Shown here in pieces: positions 44,334 to 55,344 of a stretch of 64,000 nt of DNA (its first letter is position 1; every line of letters begins with the position of its first letter). The stretch is from Rhizopus arrhizus (taxonomy: Eukaryota; Mucoromycota; Mucoromycetes; Mucorales; Rhizopodaceae): the NCBI GenBank assembly GCA_024220505.1, contig JAKZZE010000020.1, forward strand, positions 992,001-1,056,000. The letters are read 5' to 3'. The notes beneath the pieces were generated by a model. That model was not told the DNA's origin. It saw nothing but the letters and a program-made list of their open reading frames with translations, and ran no database searches. A program made the translations under genes and the position numbers.

Positions 44334-44880
44334 TGTGTAAAAATAGCTTTGTGTGATTTATAGAGCAAATGGGGTGCACTTAGTGTTGGTTATCACTCCG
44401 CTTAACTTTAGCCATAAGCCAAAGTTTAGCTATAAGCTTAGCCATAGGCACCAAAATAGTGGGCTATGTCATGTTTTGACATGTCAATAAGATACAGTCT
44501 TATCATTCTGGACTAAATCTTTACAAATGAGTTTGAATAAGAATAGAACCTGATAATTATCACTGCCCTAAACAGCCAAGTTTCACTTTCATCTCAACAG
44601 TTGATTATTAACATCAGTCTATAAAATTTTTCTTATACATGTCAAATCATATCGGTCGTAACTATTTTTGTCATCTAATCTCAGGTCTTGCTCAACTAAT
44701 ATAAATAGCCTTGAAATCTTTCTTTAATAAAAGTATTCGACTTTAGAACTATTGTTCGGTCTCGTTAATTCTTCTTTATCTTATTTTTGAATACTTAAAA
44801 CACTTCAGGCTATGTGTAAAAATCGCTTTATCTCGTCTATATGCCCAGTGGGGTGCGCCTAGTGTTGGTTATCACTCCGA
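44334..44880. repeat. Tandemly repeated unit split by LTR D
   Basis: Two related stretches (about 44334-44401 and 44812-44880) begin CTATGTGTAAAAAT and end GTGTTGGTTATCACTCCG. The LTR D copy at 44467-44807 lies between them. The identity of the repeat is unknown. Confidence 0.6.
44467..44807 (+). mobile_element. Solo LTR D, second copy
   Basis: 341 bp, TGTCATGTTTTGACATG to TTAAAACACTTCA, plus orientation, with perfect TSD GGCTA (44462-44466, 44808-44812). It is nearly identical to the minus-oriented copy at 29163-29502. Confidence 0.93.
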
Positions 44881-45009
44881 AAAGTAACCGGACAACACTG
44901 GATTTTACTTTTTCGCTATAGCCGTGACTTTAACTTTAGTTATGGTCACGAAAAATGCCCAAACCACAACTCTGAAATTAAGCGGGCAACCACAGGATTT
45001 TGGGGTTTA

Positions 45010-46559
45010 ACCACCAGTTCATCCATTCTTGGTAACGGCCATGTGTCTTTTCTTGTCACCGCATTGAGCCCACGATAATTAGTACACAATCGCATTGAAC
45101 CATCTGGCTTTGGGACCATGACCGGAGGTGAGCATCAAGGACTGTTGCTAGGCCTGATAGCCTTGCCCTCAAGCATCTTCTGCACTTCTTCATGTAATGC
45201 CTTCGACTCCTTGGGTGAGAGCCACCTCCCTCTCTTAACAATGGGTACAGCATTACCTGTATCAATGCAATGCTCAACTGGTGCGTTAGTAATGGACTGC
45301 ATTGAATCTGTATTAAAGATACTAGGATATTTCTCTCTCGCTGCTTTAATCTCTTCAGGAAAGTCTTGAATTTCCTCTGCTTGCATATTCTGGGTCTTGA
45401 CACCGGCGTTTCTATATATAAACGATTTGCTGACTGGGACGAGTAACAAATTGGTCTCCACAAAGAAGTCCATACCCAGAATGATTGGCACGTTTTGCCT
45501 TTTCACCACCAAAAGCTTATAAACAAAATCATTGCCGCCAATGTTGAGGTGAATCGACACTGACTGTCTTGCTACTTCCTTGGTCGCATTTCCATATTCA
45601 ATCCATACTTCATTTTCATCGTCTTTCTTTAGTGCCATGTCTTCTACCAATTCCTCATTGATTGTACTGATCATCGAACTTGTATCAACAAGTACAGACA
45701 CTTGTTGTTCTTCTACTTTGGGTGCTACAGAAAATCTGCGAGGATCAGTCTCGTAATCAATTTCGGTCAATGAGTTGCGAAGTAGACACTCTGGAACTTG
45801 TTGAGCAATAATTTTCTGAGATGATAACTTGTATAGATGTGTAAAAAGGTTGTTTTCTTCAATCTCTTCGTTTGACTCTTCTTCTACTTGGCTTGATGAT
45901 CCCACTTGCTGCTGATTTTGCTTGTGCGTCTTGTTCTTGTAATTGTTGTTGCCTTTGAAGTGATCATTTCTCTTGTAGCAATCTTTAGCACGATGCCCTG
46001 CCTTACCACAAACATAACAATTGTCTTTGATCATTTTTTTGCTCTTATTCGTATGTTGCATGTTTATAGCACCGTGTACGATACCTTCCATCGGTTGAGC
46101 GCTTGGGAGATCGGCCACCTGAGCCCTAGACTCTTGACCTTCCTCACCATTGTTGAGAATAATGGGTTGTTTGGGAGTCAAACCTTTCCCCATCTGTCTT
46201 TCTCTAGCATTTCTCTCCAACCGAACCGCGTAGTCGATAGCTTCACGCAAGGTAGATTGCTCCTTTGCAGCAGCTTTGTCAGCCAACTTAGAATCGATGG
46301 CACGATAAAAGCAGTAAAGTTGAGTATGATTTTCTTTGGTGACTCTATTGATTTTGATGAACAGTTTGGGGCCGGATGAGACCATTGACTCTTTGTTTTG
46401 CTTGAGGTTATCAATCGAGGCCAATGCACTGCTTTGAGCTGCCGCATCTCCACCAAAGAACGCCGTGAACGCCTTCTCGGCATTTTCGTAAGTGCCTCTT
46501 TCCAGCTCGTCCTTTTGGGAGTTCCACCAAAGTCCAGCACTGCCTTGAAGCGCCATCAT
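45010..46559 (-). pseudogene. Element G Gag-Pol fragment (Ty3/gypsy)
   Basis: Truncated Gag from about its middle (ALQGSAGLWWNSQ), with the zinc knuckle CYVCGKAGHRAKDC (C-x2-C-x4-H-x4-C), then a protease-like domain with VLVDTSSMIST where DTG is expected, and GMDFFVETN. After NAPVEHCIDTG the RT start follows. RPSNSP is followed by a TGA where TGG (Trp) is expected, then the same frame continues with VMVPKPDGSMRLCTNYRGLN and PLPRMDEL, where the similarity ends at about 45010. Both ends are therefore missing. The Gag N-terminus is absent although an ATG happens to lie at 46557-46559. Lineage differs from B and C (classic zinc knuckle). Confidence 0.82.
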
Positions 46560-46584
46560 TGTTTAGGAAAGGGGAGTTTTAAGT

Positions 46585-46915
46585 TGAGATATTTGCAGAT
46601 AAAAGTGAGAAAAAAGAAAGGAAATAGTACTTGAAAACTAGTGAATGAGTCTCTATGTAACCTCTTTATTAGATTTCAAGACGAGAGAGAGAACCCATTT
46701 AATCAAACTACGCCTTTATAGAGGAAATGAAATTATTCAGGACCGAAGTGAGTTCAAGGTCAATTTTAGTATTGAGCTTGAACAATATAAACATTGTATA
46801 TGAGCTTTTAAGGAATATGTAATAAGTAATATTATGTCTTCAGTACTTGTTATTTCTTATATAAGATCTGAGTAATCTCATACGAATAATAGTATTTAAT
46901 GATGTAAATACGACA
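46585..46915 (-). repeat. LTR of family E, minus orientation
   Basis: 331 bp, TGTCGTATTTACATC to CAAATATCTCA on the minus strand, matching the split LTR at 33595-39881. It is followed on the minus strand by a leader ACTTAAAACTCCCC... and the Gag of element G, so it is read as the 5' LTR of G or a neighbour. No TSD partner was found. Confidence 0.82.
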
Positions 46916-46920
46916 CACTA

Positions 46921-47695
46921 GGTGAAACAAAAGTCTAACCTTGGTTGGAACTGGAGAACATTCAGTAGAACATTTGAAAAACGTTTGCCACTGCAAATAA
47001 TTGGAGATTTTCAACGTTATCAGTCATTGACAGTCACTGCTAACATCAAAATTTCAACGTTCTAAATAACTTTGAATAAACCAAAAAAATTAAAATGCTT
47101 TGTATTGCACCTTTTTGAATTTTAAAAAAAGATTTAGATGCGAAAGAAATAAAGAAATTTAACAATTTTATTATTTTTTTGTGGTGTAAGTATTCATAGA
47201 GTTATTCATGTTTTAAAAAAGTGTCTTTTTTTTTCAAATAATCTCTTTTTGGAAAGCCTGTTCTCCTCTATCGTTGAAAGACCGATATTTTCTTTTTTTT
47301 ATTTTTGAGGGCAAAATGCGGAAATCAAAAGCACATTGTGATTATTTTGATCAAAAGAATACATATTAGGAAGGTAGTCTGTGATCTTTAGCTTAGTTCA
47401 TTTGAAGCGTGTAACAGAACGTAACAAAATAGTTGCGTTTGGGAAAAAAAAGAAGCTGAAGAATTAAAAGTAAAAAAAAAAAGACAAAGTCAAAAAAAGA
47501 CCTAGTGAAAAAAAAAAAAAGAGAGCATAGTAATAAAAAGTTCCTTATTCAAATGAAAACAATAATCTAAGAGCAAATATGTTTTATAAAAATACAAATG
47601 CTTTTACATTATAACAAAAGAATACGTGTATATTCTAAAAAGAATAAAAAAAAAGAAGCTTTGTTAACATCTTGTTACAAGGCAATTATAATTAA
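46921..47695. other. AT-rich spacer, nothing recognised
   Basis: No domain-bearing frame. Several A-runs (47.46-47.52 kb). It lies between LTR E and element T3. Confidence 0.5.
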
Positions 47696-47697
47696 TA

Positions 47698-49299
47698 CAG
47701 TAAGGGACAAAATCAGTCCGTTTTTTGGTTTTTTCGCAATGCCTCGCCAGGAATTAAACTTAGGGCTTCGCTTTGCTGACGAAACATTTGCACGCAAGCT
47801 AGACAAAATTATTGGTGTAACCTAATTGCTTCTACCACCATTTTCTCTGTAGTTATGGCGGAAAAAGTGATTTTCCGTGATTGTTGCTAACGCCCGATTT
47901 TGCATTAGACACCATATCTCCAGAAACAGTCACTGGACTGACTTGAGATTTAGTTTGGTACGTCTTATGACGTCAGTGAACGCTAACGTGTTCTCATATT
48001 TTAGCTTCTTTTATTTTTTTACATTTTTTCTTTTTCCTCATTTACCTCATCTCAGATTAGCCAAACACGCCATGACAGCAAAGAATGCCGACAAACATGC
48101 CCAAATTGAAAACATGTTGAACCACTCCATTCCATGGGATGTAATTAAAAAAAAGTAGGCTGTGGAAAGTCCATGATTCGAAGAATTTCAAGGAAAACCA
48201 AGTTGCAGTCAAAAAATAGCGCGGGTAGACATCGTTTACTCACACCTAGGGAGGAAACTAAAGCAGCTAGAGACATAAGACTTGGCTTATCTAAAAGCGC
48301 AGCCGATGCTTCCTTTGGCGTTAAAAAACCAGATCAAATGGTCAATCCAAAAACAATTGCTCGTACTTTGAAACGCAAAGGTCTAAAATCGACTAAGAAA
48401 AAGACGGTACTTCCACTTAATAATGACAAGCAAAAGGCACGATATGATTGGGTAAAGGCTCATAAAGACTGGTCCGAGACTGATTGGGAACGCGTTGTCT
48501 TTTCTGATGAGACAAAGATCCAAAAAAGAGGGTCTAATGGCCTAGAATACGCTTGGAAAGAGGATAATGCACCTTATCGAGACCATCACTACAAAAAGAA
48601 ACATGCTTATGGAGGAGGCGGGATCATGCTTTGGAGTTGCATAACTATACATGGAGGGGGCTACATGTCCTGGCTACAAAGTAATGTAAATGGTGAGCTA
48701 TACACGTCAGTACTTGAGGAGGAATACAAGGAGACATTGAAGTATTATGGCCTGCAAAGTAAGGACATGATCTTTCAACAAGATAATGCAAGCATCCATT
48801 GTGCTTCAGCTCCTTCAAAATGGTTCCAAAAGAACAAGATTAAGCTCCTGAGTTGGCCAGCATACTCCCCTAACCTTAACCCAATTGAAAATGCATGGGC
48901 CATGCTTAAAAAGAAGGAACAGATGACAAGACCACCTTCTTCTGTGGTTGAGACTGACCAAGCATTTTTTGACCGGGTTTCGAAGCTTTCGTATGACCTA
49001 GCAACTCCAGAGTACTGTAGAAACCTTATTCACTCTATGCCCCGTCGAGTTCGGGACGTAATCCAGCGTAAGGGCCGCGATACCAAGTACTAATCGAAAT
49101 TCAAAAAAATAAAAATACATTATTTTCAATATATCTTCTTATAACATGGCGGAAAATAAAAAATACCATTTCCGACAAATATTGTCAACTTTGTTGAAGG
49201 AAGAGACAAATTTTTCGTCAGCAAAGCAGAGCTCTAAGCTTAATTCCCGGCGAGGCATTGCGAAAAAACCAAAAAACGGACTGATTTTGTCCCTTACTG
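47698..49299 (+). mobile_element. Tc1-like element T3
   Basis: 1602 bp with TA duplications (47696-47697, 49300-49301). TIRs begin CAGTAAGGGACAAAATCAG. The outer ~50 bp are identical and similarity continues, diverged, to roughly 100 bp (47698-47795; 49195-49299). It contains one transposase gene. Confidence 0.9.
48072..49093 (+). pseudogene. T3 transposase (Tc1-like, DD34E), one frameshift
   Basis: The start MTAKNADKHAQIENML leads into a helix-turn-helix that breaks at an 8-A run (48147-48154) and resumes one frame over as VGCGKSMIRRISRKTK. The rest, to TAA at 49091-49093, is uninterrupted: Asp in VVFSDETKIQ, GGGGIMLWS, Asp in FQQDNASIH, Glu in NLNPIENAW, with 34 residues between the last two. 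The protein ends IQRKGRDTKY, typical of Tc1 C-termini. One missing or extra A is the only defect seen, so an assembly error could hide an intact gene. It would excise and insert the element at TA. Confidence 0.85.
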
Positions 49300-49301
49300 T
49301 A

Positions 49302-50010
49302 GATACAAGCACAATTTTTTTGTTTTTCAAGTAAATAAAGTGCTTTATTATTTTTTATGACAAATAATATAAAAGAATATGTGTTTTTAAGCTTATATTA
49401 GTTCATTACTTACTTTATGTTTGCACATGGGTGTAATTTGCAATTAGCCATTAGCCATTAGCCATTAGCCATTAGAGATGTTAACATTGCCAACTTCCTT
49501 TATCAAAAAGGGCTTTTTAACAACAAGCAACAATATAAGTTTGATAGTCTTATAGTTTTATCGTGTTAAAACGAACAACTTTGCTCATGTGGCTCATGTT
49601 CGTCATCCGAATGTGTCCCATTAGGAATTCCTAATGTAAAAAAAAAAAAAGAAACCGACATTAGACTTGGTTGTTATTACTTTTTTATAAGCTTACATTT
49701 GACCAGTGCTTGAGCTTCCCTTTTTTTTGTTTTGTGCCTTTGGCATCTAGTGTATTCCATGAAACAAAACAAGGGAGAAAAAAAAAAGATATTGTTTTAC
49801 TGCTATAATTTGTTAAGATACCGACTTTTTTTTTTATTTCTAGTAAAAATAAAATAAAATAAAATAACGACCTTCCTCCTAAACATATTGCATTCAAGTA
49901 ATAAAACTTACTCAAGCAATGTATTAGTTATCTTTTGGGATACCATTAAATGTAAACTGTATGAAAAGCAACAGTTTTTGATTTCTAATATGGATAGACA
50001 TTGAATAAGT
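49302..50010. other. Spacer with short tandem repeat
   Basis: No gene recognised. Contains about 4.5 copies of ATTAGCC (49443-49474) and several homopolymers. Confidence 0.5.
49443..49474. repeat. (ATTAGCC)n microsatellite
   Basis: Heptanucleotide ATTAGCC repeated about 4.5 times. It is not the TTAGGG telomere unit. Confidence 0.85.
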
Positions 50011-50815
50011 GTAACATTGGTAAAATAAGGCTACAAAAAAGTACTTTTCTTTTTTTTCTTTTTTTTTCTTCTCTTTGTTATAAAAGGTAAGTTCTTAATA
50101 TTATATAAATTGTATACCTGTTCTAACGGTACTTGTACTTTAGTAATATTGTATTGATTGCTTTCTTTATGTTTTAAATGGTCTTTATAAAGTCTTTTTC
50201 CCAGGATTATCATTGCTTCTTTTACTTGTTGGTATAAGCTTGATTGGTGTCTTTTTCTTTTCCTTTTTTTTCATGGTCCATCTAAAGCAAGGTACTATTA
50301 CTTTTACTACATACACTCAACAGCTAATAATTATTATAGATGCGTGCTGCTTTTTAGTCTTTTGTATACGCTTAGCTAGTTTTCTTCCCATGGTCTATCT
50401 AAAGAAAGGTACTATTACTTTTACTACATATACACGATAGCTAATAATTGTCATAGATGAATGCTGCTCTGTTTTGGCCTCTTCTATCTCTTTTCTGTCT
50501 TTGCTTTGGTTCTTAAGTACTGATGTCTTTTCTTTTGCTTTGAGTGCCCAAGTCCTTGAATTCTTGAATCCTTATGTCTTTGAATCCTTGGGCTCGGCTT
50601 TTTTTTCCTTTTTTTTTTTGAAAAATTTTAAAGTTCCACGAGATTAATTGATGTATTTTTAGATTAGATGCTGCTGTTCTGGTGACATTAGGTAAGTCAA
50701 GTACACTTTTAAAACGCTACAAGCAAAGAAATATCATATTTTGTTATTATTATTTTATTCAAATAAAAAAAAAGCTATTTTTTATAAACAAAATCCCTAT
50801 TTTTTTGTATATATA
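50011..50815 (+). repeat. Left arm of an ~800-bp inverted repeat
   Basis: Matches the reverse complement of 56977-57815 along its length with scattered differences. It includes an internal duplication of about 115 bp (50271-50490, unit with GGTACTATTACTTTTACTAC). The outer end is GTGTAACATTGGTAAAATAAGG. No coding function seen. Confidence 0.8.
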
Positions 50816-50835
50816 AAGCAATATTTATTGCAATA

Positions 50836-51010
50836 TGAATGATCAATAAAGAAGTATATAAGCTATATAAGTGGTCAATAAAGAAGTATATAAAGCAATA
50901 TGAGTGGTTCATAAAGAAATATATAAGGCAATATGGGTGGTCAATAAAGAAGTATATAAGGCAATATGAGTGTTCGATGAAGAAGTATATAAGGCAATAT
51001 GAGCGGTTGA
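50836..51010. repeat. 33-bp minisatellite, about 5.5 copies
   Basis: Unit resembles GTGGTCAATAAAGAAG followed by TATATAAGGCAATATGA, repeated in tandem with a few substitutions. It lies directly inside the left arm of the inverted repeat. The unit length is a multiple of three, so it stays open as an 11-residue periodic frame, but nothing suggests that it is translated. Confidence 0.85.
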
Positions 51011-52129
51011 TAAAAGAACAAAAAGACATATAAAGTAATGTTTTAAAACGTATCATTCGTTGCTCAAACGTTGACTAGTATTAATTGAAACGTAAAAAAT
51101 GCTTTGGTAAAAGAACACTAAATGACATCCTCTTGCTTGCGTAAAAGTTATTTAACGATTACTGAACTGCATCGAAAATCGTTTAAAAGAGCAATAAAAT
51201 TCCGCGGATTTGCGTTAAACTTCGCGTAGTTGCGCTCATTTATGCTAAAAAACTACGTTTAATATCTCCAATTATTTGCAGTGTTGGCCAACAAAATTTG
51301 TTTTTGCATATTATGATTAGAAGGATTCCGGTGATTGTAACGGAAAGCAATATGCACTCTTGCGCTCTGATCTCTTTGTGAGAAAAGGTAAGATGTAACC
51401 TGCTTAAAGCTCATTATGAAATTGCTTGTAAAGTATGAAGTTTTTCTTCGTCCGGTCGATGTCTGATTTTATATCAAATTTATATGTTTTTTAGGAGAAA
51501 GCAAAAATAAAAAGTTGTTTTTTCATGCATCATGGAATAATTGCCTTCCTGATGATTTTGTTTTATAATAACCATATACATCCATCTATTACTTTTTACT
51601 GTATAACGATAAACAGTTATCACACTTATCTTTATCTTAATATACAAGATTGAATTTTACTAAATAAAAAAATGGAAACTATCAATGTTAAGGATAACTT
51701 AGTAGGAGAATATCAAATTTTAACAAATAAATACTTGAAATTCTTAAATTATGGTTGATTAATAATTAGTCAAAAAAATACTTGAAGGAGAAAGACCTAC
51801 TCCTATTAGTAAAATTGACGAAATTAAAATATTCTGTTTGAAAAACCAATAACAATATCAGTTTATTTCTTTTTACTTATATTATTTGGTGTTCAGGATT
51901 ATAAGGAGCCATATAATGCTTTAGAAAAAGGCTTATTGATATTATACTTTATTATGGTTGTTGTAAACATAGTTATTTTCTATATGATATCAGTTGTATT
52001 AAAATAAATAACGATACACAAAAAGATTAAACTATGATTGAACAATTCCACACTTTTCCAAATATAGAACAATAAGATCAATATCTGTCATCCTAGAGAG
52101 TCTAATCAATTGTCAACCCCAAAAGTAAT
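51011..52129. other. Spacer, nothing recognised
   Basis: AT-rich, no domain-bearing reading frame or repeat recognised between the minisatellite and element T4. Confidence 0.5.
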
Positions 52130-52131
52130 TA

Positions 52132-53770
52132 CAGTAGGTCAAAAAATTGCTGCAAGGAATCCATTTTTCTCAATTTTTGTAGCGTACATCCTGCCACAAT
52201 GGTACAAACTGCCTCTGTTTCCACATAGTAGATTTCCTACATGTCTTGAAAAGTCCGAAAGAGTTTAAGCCCTATTGGATAAGTATTGAAGGAAGTATGA
52301 GGCGCGCAATTTGAAAATTTGAAAAAACGAAAATTTGAACGCAATGAATTTATTTATTAATATTTAGTTGATCCTCCTTTTCTATTAATAACCTCTTGAA
52401 TTCTTACCGGCATGCTATCGATGTACCTTTGGCAAAGTTCTTTATCAAATCCATTCCATGCTTTTTGTACTCGTTCCCAAAGCTCATCCGTATTCTTTGC
52501 TCTACGTTCGTAACAGCTGAGCTTTAACTTCAGTTGATGCCATACATGTTCTATTGGATTTAAGTCCGGACTCTGAGCTGGCCAATCGTTAATATAACTC
52601 TATTGGTGACTATTCAACCAGGCTACTGTAGATTTTATCTTGTGCTTTGGGTCATTATCATGCTGAAAGTAAATGTAGGACCAGTCGGAATTATAGTGCT
52701 CCATAGTATCACGAAGCGTGGTGTTCAAATTATGCTGGTAAACATCCGAATAAATGCTTCCATCGTAAATTTGGCAGTCATATCCTGGACTTCCGCATGT
52801 TATACAGCCTCACGTCATCAACTTGCTAGCTCTATGCTTGACTGTAAATTTCAGGTCACGATGTTGAAAAAGACCACTTGGCCTTTTCCAATAGTAGTTA
52901 CCACCATCAGATCCCCATACATTGATCTCAGATTCATTAAAGAATACCGTTTATTGTCAGTCGTCTACTGTCTAATCCTGATGATCGTTGACACATTCTA
53001 ACTGATGCTACATATGTGCTTTTGTCGGAAATAGCTTCTTTTTTTCTATTGAAAAATGGAACTCCATTGATTTCAGTACCTTAATTGCTGACTGGTATGA
53101 GATATCATAGCCAAGTTCAGCCAGCTCCCGGCATACCTCTTTGGCAGTATTTGGAACCCCTTTAACGAATTTTCTTTTGCTTAACCGCTTCGTCACTTTG
53201 GAGTTTATTGTAGGTCTACCACCTGTATTTATTGTCCTGTTTAAAAACAACCTTCTAAAGTAACTACTAACAGTTGATTTATGTACTCCAGTCTCCTTAG
53301 CAATAGCGTACGCTGATGTGGGCTCAGTTAATGCTTGTTTGAGATTGTTTACTTTCTCGTTTGATAGTCGTTTAGGCATGTGGTTGATGATAGGGTAAAA
53401 AAGATAAATAGTGCAAGCAAGACAATTTAAAATTTAAAATAAAGGAATTGCAAGCGTCTTTATATACTGCTAACATTCTTACGATGTCAAGGATGTGAAT
53501 TCATACGATAACAATCGGCTGGGTCGTATTAAAATTCGTTATTCCAAACATATGTAAACAAGTAAAAAATGCCAGATGTTTATAACATTCCCTTTAACTA
53601 TATTAAATTCCGCCAATAACCATTGTCCATATCAGATAATCGACGAATAAATGCCCTTTCTAGTGAGGTACAAACGATCAAAGTTTGAGATAGTTTGGTG
53701 CAGTATCCATAGACAACCAGCTGTAAAACCGGTATTTTGCAATTCCTTGCAGCAATTTTTTGACCTACTG
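52132..53770 (-). mobile_element. Tc1-like element T4
   Basis: 1639 bp with TA on both sides (52130-52131, 53771-53772). TIRs are short, about 29 bp, beginning CAGTAGGTCAAAAAATTG. Contains a dead transposase on the minus strand. Confidence 0.9.
52357..53379 (-). pseudogene. T4 transposase, Tc1-like, dead
   Basis: The N-terminal part MPKRLSNEKVNNLKQ has an HTH (YAIAKETGVHKSTVSSYF) and is intact to about 53008. The catalytic half is read with stops. The first catalytic block is VFFNESEINVWG (Asp replaced by Asn), then CITCGSPGY after a TGA, FQHDNDPKHK, a TAG in the linker, DLNPIEHVW with the last catalytic Glu, and the C-terminus INRKGGSTKY with a stop at 52357-52359. A missing catalytic Asp and at least three stops mean no activity. 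It is closest in layout to T1. Confidence 0.82.
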
Positions 53771-54051
53771 TAGATCAAAGTTAATTGACTGGTTATTATT
53801 TCTATTGTTCAATTTCAGATGCATATATTAGAACATCGACAAGCTTTAGCTTAATCATTGGTTCTTCAGCACGACATCGTGACCGAGTCTATATCTTTTA
53901 TATCTACGCTCACAAAGAATATAAATAGATGCCAACTTTTTATCCATAAAGCGAGGCCTTTCGCAATATAAAGAAATCTGCAATAAAGAAGGATTTTAAT
54001 TTTATATTGCTGCTATTGTTTTTTTGTTTAATTTTTTATTTAATCTTGCGA

Positions 54052-54972
54052 TTAAAACACATAAAGCTCGTTCATGCCTTTTGGTGCGGTTTCATAGTCA
54101 TTAAGTCTCCTTTTCAGCAATGACCACATATTTTCGATAGGGTTTAAGTCCGGAGATTGTGCAGGCCATTGTAAAACAGTATAAGATTGTTTTTGGAGGT
54201 ACTCCTTTACTACTTTTGATGTATGCTTAGGGTCGTTGTCATGCTGGAAAATCACCTGGTGACGTTCGAAGCCTAATTTACTGACACCATACTCAATTGT
54301 ACGCTCCAGTTCATCCTCCAAAATCTCTTTATACAATTCTTTGTCCATATTACCATTGATTTTGCACATCCAACCGACTCCAGCATAGGTAATAGCACTC
54401 CACAACATAATACTGCCTCCACCGTGTTTAACAGTCATCTTCACATGATGAGATTTTAGGCTTTCCCCTGATCGAATCCATGCCCAGGTGCGTCCATCCG
54501 AATTAAATCTGTTTATTTTTGTTTCGTCTGACCAAATAACACGTTTCCAGTCATCTACTGTCCAGTCCTTGGGAGTAATACACCAAGAAAGTCTGTTTCG
54601 GATATTCTTCGCGCTAAGTAATGGCTTCTTTGGCTTCTCAATCGCACCTAAGCCTGCCTTCCGAAGGGCTCTACGAACTGTTTCGACACCTACTTTCTTT
54701 CCAATATCGTTTTCAAGGCATTCGGTAACCTTCACAGCACTAGGAACACGATTTTTGGTGACCTGGCGTACACAGTAACGTTCATCGGCTGCAGACAACA
54801 CCTTGGGTCGGCCCATGTTTGGCTTCATAACACCAGCGCAATGGGTTTTTCGGAGTCTCCCAACCGTACTCTTGCTTAAACCCGTCAATTCTTCCACCTC
54901 CCGAACCGACTTACCTTGTTTAAGGAGAGAAATAGCTTGAAATACCATATCTTGGGGGACTTGTTTCATATT
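54052..54972 (-). pseudogene. T5 transposase (Tc1-like, DD34E), C-terminus lost
   Basis: Frame with the likely start MKQVPQDMVFQAISLLKQ (about 54970; the open frame reaches 55086). It has an HTH (SVREVEELTGLSKSTVGRLR), GRPKVLS, and a catalytic core with Asp in VIWSDETKINRF, GGGSIMLWSAITY, Asp in FQHDNDPKHTSK and Glu in DLNPIENMW, 34 residues apart. It ends after KGMNELY, about 40 residues before the normal C-terminus, where unrelated AT-rich sequence begins. All three catalytic residues are present, but the lost terminus and lost left TIR make the element immobile. Confidence 0.85.
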
Positions 54973-55342
54973 GAAATTTAATGAGCGAGTTATAGCAGAG
55001 TAGGAGCTTAAAACTTCAGCAAATGATAATTTGGACATCAGATACGTTTGCGAAGCTAATATATGCAGTTTGGTGATTGTATGCAAGTTGTGGGTGGATA
55101 TTTTGTAGATATTCCGATTTTTTCAATATGCTCCCAAAAGTGTCCCAATGCACCGCTCGTTTTGTATATGATTTATCTCCGCCTGCGCTACATCAATTGA
55201 GACGTAACTTGTATCACGTACATCTACACTACCGTAGCTTTCAAATGAGGTACAACAAGACATATTTTATGCAAATAGCAATAGCACCAATGACAGTGAA
55301 AGACAAAATTACAAAACATTGGGACACTTTTGGGAGTCACTG
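54052..55342 (-). mobile_element. Tc1-like element T5, left end missing
   Basis: The right end is CACTG followed by TA (55343-55344). Its TIR spans about 55131-55342 and is bounded by a perfect 20-bp inverted pair, CTCCCAAAAGTGTCCCAATG (55131-55150) and its complement (55317-55336). The left TIR and the transposase C-terminus are absent. N1 copy a begins right after the shared TA. Confidence 0.85.
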
Positions 55343-55344
55343 TA

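Noticed and set aside
45010..46915. Second half of element E moved by an inversion of 33.6-46.9 kb
   Set aside because: LTR E at 46585-46915 is inverted and ACTTA flanks both E LTRs, which is suggestive, but its other flank and the different Gag of G do not support a single inverted E element.
49443..49474. Telomere-like ATTAGCC repeat
   Set aside because: The unit is 7 nt and differs from TTAGGG; only 4.5 copies, internal position.
50836..51010. Tandem 33-bp repeats resembling a CRISPR array
   Set aside because: Repeats are directly adjacent with no unique spacers, in a eukaryotic nuclear context; it is a minisatellite.
52603..53001. 132-codon plus-strand frame
   Set aside because: Antisense shadow of the T4 transposase relic, whose motifs (DNDPKH, DLNPIEHVW) read on the minus strand.
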